A stretch of DNA of 64,000 bases from Tetrapyrgos nigripes (Eukaryota > Basidiomycota > Agaricomycetes > Agaricales > Campanellaceae), in assembly GCA_013368315.1 (NCBI GenBank), contig JAACJM010000079.1, positions 1 to 64,000 of the forward strand, given 5' to 3'. Numbering within the stretch: the stretch's first letter is position 1; each line of letters opens with the position of its first letter. Of this stretch, positions 22,536 to 32,536 are shown piece after piece. A program made the translations under genes and the position numbers. The notes under the pieces are model-generated. The model saw nothing but the letters and a program-made list of their open reading frames with translations, searched no databases and was not told the origin of the DNA.

Positions 22536-23135
22536 TAGGGCTGCGCACTGTCCAGTATTACTGGTACACCCGTATTTTGTACTGGGTCAATACTGGGTGA
22601 AAAAATTGTATACGGTACAGTACGGGTATAGGTACGGCAGTATTACGGTCAGTACGGGTTTATGGTGTAGAATATATATTTTACTCACTATTGTCATGAA
22701 GTGAGGGCCTCTAGCACCTCTTCTGCCATTGTATGAGACGTCTCCATCCATATCAGACGGTAAGTACATGTTACTGGTCGTCTGTAGGTGGTTTGCTTAC
22801 CTTTTTGGTCTTTGCGACATCTAAGTAAGTGATCATTACCCTTGCTTTGACCGCCATTTTGGCATAAATTCATCCAGATGAGGGCGGCAAGCTTGAATTC
22901 GGTATGGAATTGGACGGTTTTGGATAGCGGCTGACACTTTTGGGCATGAATTCAGCAAAAAAGGTGAGTAATTTATTGGCCGAGGCATTACCGAACCCGT
23001 ACCCGTACAAACCCGTACAACGGCAGTACCAAATACGGCCGTACAAATTTGGTCAAATGGCTTTTACGGTACGGGCCCGTACTATCATACGCTACCCGTA
23101 CAAACCGTACGATTACGGTACGGCGCGCAGCCCTA
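22536..23135. mobile_element. 600-bp hAT-like MITE with 8-bp target duplication
   Basis: Short inverted ends TAGGGCTGCGC (22536) and GCGCAGCCCTA (to 23135) are flanked by identical 8-bp direct repeats AATATGAC at 22528-22535 and 23136-23143. The TAGGG-type terminus and 8-bp duplication are typical of hAT elements. There is no transposase frame, so it is a non-autonomous MITE. Both subterminal regions are packed with GTAC, about 18 copies in the 600 bp, most in the context CCGTAC or GTACGG. Confidence 0.9.
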
Positions 23136-23143
23136 AATATGAC

Positions 23144-23932
23144 AGGTTCCATCTGAAAAAAAAAATACAGATGTCAAAAAATAACAATCGTCGCTTACTA
23201 GAGATACGAAGTAAAGATGCATAAACAGGCAGTGGTCTTAGTACAGAGTACAAGGGAGAACGTCGGTGGCCGACTGAGCTAAGAGCCAGCTCCGGTCACT
23301 CCGGTCACTCCGAAGCCACGCTACTGATTAGATCTTACCAAAAATGGGAAGGAAGTAGGCTCGGAACACCCCGAGGCTTCTTAGGCTTCTATCTAATAGT
23401 ACCCATCGACTATGTACCCCCACTTCTTGTATTATAATTCAAACTCCGAGTCGGATCTCCTTCCTTGTTCAGGCACGTTATCCTTCGCAGTTAAGCTGTG
23501 TCGAAGGATATGCGATGAACCGAAGTGCACGTCTGAGACGTATTGACCGCATGTGAGTATCTATCTCATTTGTAACTTGAGGCTAGAACAGTCATAGCGC
23601 GCTATGATAGATGGCTTTTGATACCTGTTGAGGACTCAAAATTGTAATGGTCACTGATGACCTACATCTCGTGTACTCATGGGTGTAGTCCTTGATATGC
23701 GTGAAGACACGTCGGATGCTATGATATAGTGTGCCTAGGGCCTGATGTACTCGCATATAAGATCTCGAGAATCACAGTTCTCTTAACACTACCTCAATTG
23801 CATGCGTGCTGTCGGGCACAACGTCACTGTCTTATATGTAGGAGTCCACTAACTCGAGGCATATTGACACCAACCCCCACATTGCTATTGCACTAGCAGG
23901 TTTGAATGCTTGTTGTGTCCGCACCATTGAAC
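23144..23932. other. Intergenic region
   Basis: No gene recognised. A short direct repeat (TCCGGTCAC repeated around 23293-23310) is the only structure noticed. It forms the upstream region of the seven-TM protein gene. Confidence 0.45.
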
Positions 23933-25314
23933 ATGTCCCAGCAATCTCTTCCGCTCTCGCCTTCCGACCTGTTGATCTTGAGAGGCTGGCTCGCTCAAAC
24001 AGCAGTGGGTTTTCTTCTTTACGGTGTTTGTGTCGTGCTCTGTATTGGAGCTATCCTGTGAGTTGCCCTCATCCTATATTTACGACTGTTCTGTTTCATC
24101 ATTTCCTCAACCGAGCTGATTTTCGAACTCCCTAGAGGCCTCACCAAAAACCACGCCCGCCCATCACTCTTCTTCATTACAATACTCATGCCTCTGATAT
24201 CCACTGCCTTCCTCGGTACAACAACCCAATTCCTCCTCATCAACCTATCACTGGAGAGCTTCAACCCTCCAGACCCCTATATCATCTCACTAGAAACTAA
24301 TATGCTAATCGCCTCAAATTGCTTGTATCGGCTGAATGTGAGTCTCGCGTTAAGGAACGCTGTACACCTAACTGGGCGGCTGATTCGCATCATTATGTAG
24401 TACCTAATTAACGATGCCATCGTCGTCTGGAGAGCCTGGATCATGTACCCGCGTAACTTGTCTGTTAAAATTATTCTGAGCATCTGTCTGATCAGTTCTT
24501 GCGGTACGTACGTTCTGTCTGCGAAAGATTTAAATCATTCTTAAGTAATTCGAATTCGGATATGCCCCTCAGCCGGAACCTTTGTAGATGCTGGTCTAGC
24601 AACTGCAAAATCTTTAAAGGATCTGGACAACATCGGAAGAAAAGATACTTTATTGATTATGGCTCTTCCTCTGCTCATAACGAACCTAATATCAACATTG
24701 TTGATTGGGTATAAGGCGTGGTGAGTCCGGTTTCTTACGCATGGGGAGCTACCTTGTACGTGATGCTAATTTTCCTCTCTTCCCTCCTTTCTATTCTTCA
24801 GGTGGTATCACAAAGAAGTCTGTAGAGCTCCTTTGCCTTCTACTCATGCCAGTGCAAACAGCAGTAACGCTGTCATCAAAATCCAGAGATTTCTGCTTCT
24901 CCTGATAGAGTCTGGTTTCATTTACTGTTTACTCTGGGTGAGTAAATGAGTACTACTACTATTTGCCTCAAGATTATGATTGATAATTCACTGGCAGATA
25001 ATCTACACAGTCCTAAGCACACTACCTATCAGTGATAATGGTAGTGCAGCATTTCAGGTGTATACTGTTGCTATGCCTTTATTATCTGTGAGTGGTTTTC
25101 TGGCATGATTGAACTTGAATTGACTGAAGACAATTCCAATATCCCATTATCCTATTGATCGTATTCCTTGCAGAGCATATACCCTATTTTAATCATCCTA
25201 ATAGCAGTGTTTCAGGAGAAGCGTTCTGGAGACACTACTCTGCTGACTCAAGAGCCGGGGGTCACAGAAATCACACATGGAACATACACATACGCCGTTC
25301 AGATGGATTCTTAA
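23933..25314 (+). CDS. Seven-TM-like integral membrane protein, agaric-specific family
   Basis: Seven exons (23933-24057, 24136-24337, 24401-24503, 24573-24720, 24802-24937, 24998-25087, 25174-25314) join in frame to about 314 residues. Hydrophobic segments appear in order: LAQTAVGFLLYGVCVVLCIG, FFITILMPLISTAFLG, NDAIVVWRAWIMYPRN, VKIILSICLISSC, TLLIMALPLLITNLISTLLIG, IQRFLLLLIESGFIYCLLW and a final pair IIYTVLSTLPIS/LLSIYPILIILIAVF. The ND-x4-WRAW motif is what I remember from a large expanded family of unknown-function seven-TM proteins in agarics. No enzyme or receptor signature is visible; a receptor-like role is only a guess. All six introns have standard GT-AG ends and lengths of 60-86 nt, and no defect is seen. 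It sits alone between a transposon cluster and a thaumatin-like gene. Confidence 0.82.
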
Positions 25315-25680
25315 TATTTCCTGGCTGGTTTGCTGCCATTGTTTATATGTGGAAAGTTCAGTAAACTATGTTTCTGATCATTTGGTTGTATCTCTAAGTC
25401 ATACATGTATCTCTACCTTTTCATTCGCACGCATCGTTAGGCGCCAGGCTCCACCTTAATTCAGACTACCTTACGGATCTGCGCTACGAGCATTCGGCGA
25501 ATCGGCGTTGATGCGAATTAAATACAAATTCGGAATGGATAATTAGATGTTTTGATGCCCCAAAGTCGTTAACACAATGTCATCCAAATGACATCTTTTC
25601 ACTCTTTTCCTCTTACTACTCCCTCCTCCTCGCCCTCTCCTCGCCCTCCTCTTTTTCCCATCTCTCACAGTCGTTTCTCC
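25315..25680. other. Short intergenic region upstream of the thaumatin-like gene
   Basis: Contains a pyrimidine-rich stretch (about 25588-25680) just before the start codon, common in fungal promoters and 5' leaders. An in-frame upstream ATG at 25588 would add 31 residues before the signal peptide and is not favoured. Confidence 0.5.
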
Positions 25681-27628
25681 ATGAAGAAGCTCCTCTCCTT
25701 TTTCGCGGTCTCTCTCGCCGCTGTCGTTTCTCCGTCCAGTGCCCGCAAACTGACAGTCACGAACAACTGTGCTTTTACGGTTTGGTGGGTCGTTACGCTA
25801 AGACTTGATTACGTTTCACCCATTATTCATCCCCAGGCCTGGAGTATGTATCCCATACGTGTCATGGTAGAAATTGTTCCTCAAATTTTACTTCAGATGT
25901 TCAGTTCCGTCACCGGCGCTTCTTCCTCAAAACCTTCCCAAGCTACTGGGTAAGTGACCCGACTGATGTTGTTCAGACGGTTGTACTGATATCAATGAAC
26001 GACTTTTCAGATGGGAAGCACCGCCTGGGTCTCAAGTTTCCTTCGACGTACCAAATGACTGGACAGGTGGGAGTATCTGGGTAAAGGCTTAAAATTTGCA
26101 TGTTATGACTACTCCAAACTGAGCTCAGACCGTGACATTTCTCTCCTAGGGTCGAACGGACTGTGATTTCTCCAAAAATTCCTCCTGCTCAACAGGTAGC
26201 TGCAGTGGTGGATTGGAATGCACCGCGATGGTAAGTAATCGGTGTCGTACAATACCATGACAATTCCTGAACAATGTCCAATCAGGGGAGTCCTCCAGTT
26301 ACCGTAGCCGAGCTGTCTTTAGGTACTTCAGGCCTGAACATCGATGCCTATGACGGTGAGTGTTTCTAAGAAAGATTCAACTGGATCCTCATTATCTTGC
26401 ACAGTCTCACTTGTAATGGGCTACAACTTGCCAATGGCTCTCACCAACACCGCTGGGTGTATCATCGCCGACTGTATCAATAATGTAAATGCTCAATGTA
26501 CGTGCTTCGGCTAAATAAGTTGGTCATTGATTTCATTCATACTCTTGTCCAAACTAGGCCCCAACGACCTCAGAGTGAATGCCTCTGATGGCAGTGTTGT
26601 AGGATGCAAGAGCTGCCCTATCAGCGGTGGGAACGATCGTAGGTTGCATGCCCCCATTAAAATTATATTATCTTACCTCAATCAATAGCGGGTGACAGTA
26701 CTACAGGTACATGCTCGTCAGATGCCAGCTCTGTGCTATTCTACTTCAGTAAGCAATCGTTCTTTGACTTCTTCTTGTGAATTGACGGCTCGGGACGCAG
26801 AGGATACCTGTCCCAATGCGTTTATCGGCCCCAGCGATTCGACTGCAACGCGAACCTGTGGAACTGACAAGAATCCCGATTACACTGTTACTTTCTGCGC
26901 GTAAGTTGCGAGTCCAATATTCGGTCTCTCGGTCGAAAGACGCTGAAGAATACTTGTGCAGTGGTTTTTCTGTTGAGCAAACATTACAGTCTTCGAGCGC
27001 ACAACAGTCATCGTTAACCTCAGCTTCGGACTCAAGCTCGACTACTTCTTCGAGCGCCACTACTTCTCCAGCTACGACTTCTTCAGATCAGGGTTTGGGA
27101 TCCGGAGCAATTGGTGGAATCGCTGGCGGCACTGTCGCGGCTGTCTTTATATTGCTCGGATGCTCTTTATGCATACTATCGAAGAGACGACAGCGACGCC
27201 GCTATCGGGAAAACGATGCTCTCGCACCAGACCCATTTATCCACTCTCCTGGACCTCAAACAGATTTTGATCCATACAGCCCCAGCAACAGCAACAGAAA
27301 TGGTTTTATACCCTCCAGCATGCAGAAATCATCTAGTGGCCAATCTCCTCAAAGCCCATCAACAGAACACCCGGCAAACGATCAGCCTGAGGCAATGAAT
27401 CAGCTGCGGTTGGGGAATTTGAAGCTTCAACAACGTGTGGCCATTTTGCTTGGTCGTGACCCGCCATCCGGGGCTTCGCAGGCTCCTTTACCTCCGCAAG
27501 AGAACGCGCAGATGACGGAGCAGCGACCAAGTCAACCGGTCATTCATACTGACAGTGGATGGAGGCAGCGAGAATTAGTCAATGAGGAAGACGTACAAGA
27601 CGTTCCTCCCACTTACACGGAAATTTAG
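25681..27628 (+). CDS. Thaumatin-like protein with a C-terminal membrane anchor
   Basis: Eleven exons give about 461 residues: 25681-25784, 25837-25843, 25897-25949, 26011-26080, 26150-26230, 26286-26355, 26405-26497, 26558-26638, 26689-26748, 26801-26900 and 26962-27628. The start at 25681 opens a signal peptide (MKKLLSFFAVSLAAVVS). The thaumatin domain (about 23-240) shows NNCAFTVWPG, ATGWEAPPGSQVSFDVP, IWGRTDCDFS, SCSGGLECTAMG, PVTVAELSL, YDVSLVMGYNLPM and the closing DTCPNAFIGPSDSTATRTC. Then follow a Ser/Thr-rich stalk, a membrane helix (GAIGGIAGGTVAAVFILLG, about 290-310), basic KRRQRRR and a 150-residue cytosolic tail. Thaumatin-like proteins of fungi can degrade beta-1,3-glucan or bind it. 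The anchor and tail suggest a surface protein. Exon 2 is only 7 nt. Confidence 0.88.
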
Positions 27629-27949
27629 CCACAGATTTGTAGTCCATAAGTGTGTAAATAGTCAGTAAAACCAAATGGGAGACTGGGAGAGACTAGTTCA
27701 TACAAGAAATAGGGGCTACACGAGACGCGTCTCGGTCAGGTGATGTTGACTGGCATTTCAATTTGCCCAGGCTCCTTCTCTCATTGTCAGACCAACCAGG
27801 ATGATTCATCTTCTTTCACCAAACCACTGACCTTTTGATTGTAAGCTGCCCAATCTGTGTATTTCTACCATTTCAGGGGCTCATTCTACGGATATGCATC
27901 CATGAAATGACCTAGCTCATTGCAAAAAAACCGCCTTGCTTACGACGAA
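27629..27949. other. 3' region of the thaumatin-like gene
   Basis: Non-coding; presumably 3' untranslated region and spacer before the F-box relic. Nothing else seen. Confidence 0.4.
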
Positions 27950-28930
27950 ATCTGCGAGGAGCTTCGTTCCGGCTTAGTACCATCCCTGTTTCAGACTGGA
28001 CAGATATAAATCTTCATCGAAAACCCCAGGAGGAAATCGCATCACGAGAAGCTGAAGTAAAGCGCCGCGAAATCGAGCTTGACGGGCTACGGGCCAAAGG
28101 AGTCGTTTACCAGAAGAAACTCGTGGGTATGAAGCTGACGGTCATGGCTCCTATTCAAAAACCCCCAACGAGATCCTCTCTCGTATTTTTGAGCCCCGTG
28201 CTTCTTTCATCTCTCCATTTTTCCAGTTCCTCACTTTGACCAAGCTGAAAATTGATTGTTTCCAAAAAGAAGACCATTTTCGACTCGGGAATTTTTTTAA
28301 AGGAAATTTCCCGACCTCAAATCATTGTCCTTCCACGTCTTTGATCCATCACCTGGTATTACCCAAGGTGAATTACCCTCACAGAAATCGGGTTCTGCCC
28401 AGGATATATTTATAGTCCTCAGCGAAGAGAACATCGAGAAGACCGCCTTCTTTCCCAATCTCCTTACTACGTCCCTGACTCTTCCAAATTTTACGTCCTC
28501 CAATAGCAGGAGCGCTTCATAAAAATTCCATGGCAGCAGTTGCCGACTTCATAACCAGGCCCGCTGACGACTCTTTCCTTGCATCGCAATGATCGCATGC
28601 GACTACGAGACTCTGATGCCATCTCCTTGCGGCATTCCATTCCATTCCATTACTACTCTGATCGACTTGACGATTCCCGAGATTTGTACCCCAGCCGTCG
28701 GTCGGGCCTGTCCCGCCAGAAATACGATTAACTCCAGAGCATTCCGCCGGGCTCTTCAGCGTGACTCTCGTCGGCAGAGCTGTTCTGCTAGTGATGGGCC
28801 AGACTTGGATGCGTTCCCTCCCAAGCATATCAGATTATCAATCACCACAGGAGTTGCGCTGCAACGTTCTATGAGAAGGCTTTTACAAGATGATTGCATC
28901 GAGAATGCAGAAAGCGGATATTAATTTTGA
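27950..28930 (+). pseudogene. F-box protein relic
   Basis: The plus strand reads REAEVKRREIELDGLRAKG, the coiled lead typical of agaric F-box proteins, then MAPIQK-PNEILSRIFEP, an F-box core. Between Lys and Pro one base is missing (about 28157-28162: AAACCCCCAACGAG where two more pyrimidine-type codons would give KLPNEIL), so the F-box is in another frame. The rest, to about 28930, contains scattered frames (for example 28325-28522 and 28589-28924) but no continuous leucine-rich tail. F-box proteins recruit substrates to SCF ubiquitin ligases and are hugely expanded in agarics, so decayed copies are expected. Confidence 0.5.
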
Positions 28931-29883
28931 ATTCTGAGGAATGCAAAGGCTAGTGACGGCGGTGGCGAATCAGACGGTGACTACGGAGACTATCTCTACT
29001 TCGTGTATATTTGCGGCAAGGGCAGTCTCCCAACCAACTGTGGTGAGGCAGAGAATATATACGAGGGAAGAAATAGGAAATCCAATGATCCAATGTCCAA
29101 TCACATCACGGGAAACGAGCTCCCTTCCCATAGGGCGAGGGCTACACGGCGTTGTTTCTTGGAATATGATTGGTTCGCTTATACCAGACAATACAAATGA
29201 TTAGGAACAGTTTCTCCCAAGTTTCTCCTCCCTCTCGAATTTCCCTCGTCATATCGGGGGCCTGGGTAGGAGCCTGCGTCAAGGGTGGGTCTGGCACCCG
29301 CGCGTCAGTGTTTGCGTCAGTACTTGATAGACTTCGGGAAAGCTCGAAGGGGGTAGGCGGACATTTTTGGTATGTCTAGTAGTTTAAATGTTGTATTTGT
29401 ATGAGAAATTAATGTTCGCCTGAGAGGATCTTGAAGAGACAACTTCGAATTCTCTGCTGCGGCTGGAGCTGGCTGGAGCAATGCAACACGCTGCAACACG
29501 ATGGGGATGTGACGGAGCCTATACTAGTATGTTCTCCGGCTTGGCACCAAATGTATACAGGTAGCAAAAGTCTTAGGTCCGCCTCGGCTAGTAAGTAATA
29601 AGTATGTTTCTTGAAGAAAACATTGTGTCTTAACCGTTCTATCACCACCCTCTATCTGAATCGTCGAAAAACCGAGCTCGATCTGAAGGAGGTGAGGTGG
29701 AGAAGAAGTGGCACCGTCGACGTGTGGATGATTGCCGACCTTCGGCAATGACATAGGCGGCTTGGCACCCTGCTTTGAAGCTGTACTGCATCTTTCCTTC
29801 TTCGCGTGATGTGTCCCATTAGGCTCTTTCCTTAACTTCAGTCTCTCTTTATATTTAGCACACGACACCTTCCTTTAGAACCT
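28931..29883. other. Intergenic region
   Basis: Short overlapping frames on both strands, none recognised. No promoter element stands out except the general pyrimidine-rich leader before 29884. Confidence 0.4.
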
Positions 29884-31850
29884 ATGCGGTCCCTCAATCC
29901 CCTACCCTTGATATCTGCGTTCTTTCTGGTCCTCCAGGCCAGCAACAATGTGTTCGCCGCCTCGCGAGCTTTGCGAGCTCGCGACGCATTCACCACGTTC
30001 TCAGATAATAGCATAAACGAAGGAGAGGTGCGTTCTAGGGCTATCCTTTTCACGACGAGTACTTATCCTGCCTTTCTGGCACCCACCACAGAACCACGAC
30101 CCTCTCAAAGCGCCTGACGGCTCGGAAATTCGAAGTATTTCTATTGGAACGACAGGGACGACGGTCCCTGCGTATTGGTCGACGGGGGTGGAAAACCAGA
30201 TGCAGGAGGCGACTCAGGCTTTCATAGTCATACACGGTGCGTTGTAGGTTTCCTTCGTTTCATATGCTCCCGAAGCTAACGACAAATGAACCGATTTACA
30301 TCGCCTGGTATCAAAAACCCAAAATCGGTATATATCAATCATCGTTCCCTTGGACCAATGAACAACATATGACTACGCCCTGCACTTCCTTGGCCCACGT
30401 TCACTCCACATTGCTGCGCATGTACCTTCGTTCACACACACCCTCTTCCCCCCATTCGTAACTCCCAGGTAAACTCCGTGATGGTGATAATTATTGGAGT
30501 ATCATGCAACAAGCACTCGAGTCCGCCGTTCAGGACAACTATCCAGGTGTAGATAGCAAAGCTGTCGTCGTTGCTCCCCAATTCTTCTCCGAACGGTTTA
30601 ACAGCGGTGTAAGTGCTTTATTTAGAGTTCCCTCGGTGCCATTTGTTGCATCATTCATCTTCATTGGCTGACTGACGTGATCCCCCTTGCCGCTCCGTTC
30701 CATATATGCGCCCATCCTTCCTCGGATTGATATATTGATCTCCCGTCCCGAACTCAATACAACACAGGAATACTCCAACACCGACCTCGCCTTCCTTGAT
30801 GTCAATGCATGGCAAGCAGGGGATGTCGCTGTCCATCCTCAAGGAACCAAAGTGACGTCCATGGACGCAATAGATTCTCTGATTCAGACTTTCGCTGACA
30901 AGAATCAGTACCCTTCGATGAAGAGCGTTATAGTCGTTGGGCATGGAGGCGGCGGACAACTGATTGCTCGTTATGCAGCTGTGGGTATTGACCCACCTGA
31001 TGGTATAAGCTTGAGATATATCGTGGGGGACCCGAGTACCAACGCCTATTTCACGACGCATAGACCTGTGGCGACGACGGAGAATAATTTCAATAGTAGC
31101 TGTGATTTTAGCAATGTGTGGCGGTATGGGTTTGAGTGAGTACTGCTTATATGCGCCGTATTGCTTTCTCCCTCGTCTCTGGCTAACGTCTCGACTAGTA
31201 ATTTCACCGGAACGACACAACTCTCCGCTCAAGAACCTTTTGTTTACTTCCAAAAATACATCAATCGTGACATCGTCTTCCTAATCGCTAACGATGACAC
31301 GGACGTCAACGGAGATCAATACTGCCCTGCTCTGGTTCAAGGTGGTACCGCACGTAGAGATCGCAATCTCGCATGGTGGGCTTACATCAACACTCTCGCT
31401 CGTACCCCCGAACCTGTCCAGCTCCTCTCCAACCTTGTACCCGAATTTGCCAAGAACAAAAACCTACCCAACTGGAGTAACGCGACGCGTTCGAGTTCAT
31501 TTATCGGTCCGAAATTGATCGTCGTTGAAAATGCAGGACATGATCCTGCTCAGGTGTTGGGAGGGTCTGAGGGACGGGCTGCGCTGTGGAATGCGATGAG
31601 TGATATGCCCCAAGGGTGGAGGCCTGATGGGTGGAATGATACGACGTCGGATTGTGGTTTCTGTGATGGGGATCAGGAAAGGAGGACTCAGATGTCGGAT
31701 ATGAATTCGAATACGACTACGGCTGGGGATAATTCAAGTTCAGGCTCAGCTTCAGGAAGTGGCGGGGATAACAATGGAGCACTTGGGCATGGGCTGAAAG
31801 GAGCATTAGAAGTGATGTTGGTCGTGTTGGCGTGCGTTGCGTTGATCTGA
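29884..31850 (+). CDS. Secreted alpha/beta-hydrolase-fold protein, nucleophile replaced, probable GPI anchor
   Basis: Five exons (29884-30027, 30092-30236, 30469-30608, 30768-31135, 31199-31850) join in frame to about 482 residues. The N-terminus is a signal peptide (LPLISAFFLVLQASNNVFA). The body has hydrolase-fold landmarks: TQAFIVIHG with the oxyanion-strand HG, KAVVVAPQFF, an elbow VIVVGHGGGGQLIARYA and a late VENAGHDPAQV that can supply the catalytic His. In active relatives the elbow reads GHSxGG; here the Ser position (about residue 203) is Gly. The C-terminus is Ser/Gly-rich and ends in a hydrophobic tail (EVMLVVLACVALI), as in GPI-anchored proteins. The protein is likely surface-bound and non-catalytic or using another mechanism. 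Intron 2 is unusually long (232 nt). No frame defects were found. Confidence 0.8.
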
Positions 31851-32007
31851 GGTGACCGCTTTTGTTCAGGATATTTATGCATCGTACACTAGTAGATTAA
31901 ACTAGTAGATTACATTCGTTTTGATTTAACCAAGGACTTACGGACTGTACGTTGATCATATCTCGGTTTGCCCTACTCAGATTGCTTCGCTGCAAATTTT
32001 GCTGTGT
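31851..32007. other. Spacer before the tRNA gene
   Basis: Non-coding spacer with a short direct repeat (CTAGTAGATTA twice, 31890-31912). Confidence 0.4.
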
Positions 32008-32091
32008 GGTCCTGTAGTGTAGCGGTTATCACATGGGATTCTGACGTAAGCTGAAATTCCCATAACCCAGGTTCGATTCCTGGCAGGACCT
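32008..32091 (+). tRNA. tRNA-Gln (CTG anticodon) with a 12-nt intron
   Basis: The acceptor stem pairs GGTCCTG (32008-32014) with CAGGACC (32084-32090), followed by discriminator T. The D-arm is GTGTAGCGGTTATCAC and the T-arm loop GGTTCGATTCC. The anticodon stem TGGGA/TCCCA encloses a loop TTCTGA then the intron CGTAAGCTGAAA, placed one base 3' of the anticodon (position 37/38), and T. The anticodon is therefore CTG, for glutamine. The GGTCCT acceptor is typical of eukaryotic tRNA-Gln. Confidence 0.93.
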
Positions 32092-32536
32092 TCTGCATGC
32101 CATAACAAGAAGCCTTTTCTGGAGTATATTTTTCCTTTCTGACCCTAGTCTGTGTCTTGCAAATTCCCTTTTACAGGATCGTGATCATATGGACCTTCTT
32201 ACCCCGTTCACTTCTGCTGTAGCCTTTTGGCTTAGATCAAACCACCACAATACCAGTACCGCACCACCATATACATTCCTATTTTCCGAGGCTGTCTTGT
32301 TTGAGAGACTCATTTCACAATAACGCAAAGACACATACACGATTTTCGGAATCATGTGGGAGTATGTTAAGTATATTTCAAATTGACCCTTTTCTTTTTT
32401 CCTGACGACTATCTCTCTCCAAGTTTCCACATACATAGTCTCATAGTCCTCCATTACAACATCACAACCTTTCCTAACTTCAAATACTTGGCATCCTCAA
32501 AGAAAAAAACAGCCATCGACTCTTTTTCAGCGGCCT

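Noticed and set aside
25588..25680. Upstream in-frame ATG of the thaumatin-like gene
   Set aside because: It adds 31 Ser/Pro-rich residues before a clear signal peptide, which would hide the secretion signal; the Met at 25681 is the better start.
28622..28648. CATTC-type microsatellite (ATTCC repeats)
   Set aside because: Only about four units; no functional meaning evident.
32185..32454. Minus-strand frame ending GAVLVLWWFDL, similar to a GAVLVLWGFDL frame at 39420
   Set aside because: The surrounding sequence does not match and neither frame has family support; probably coincidence or a very small repeat.
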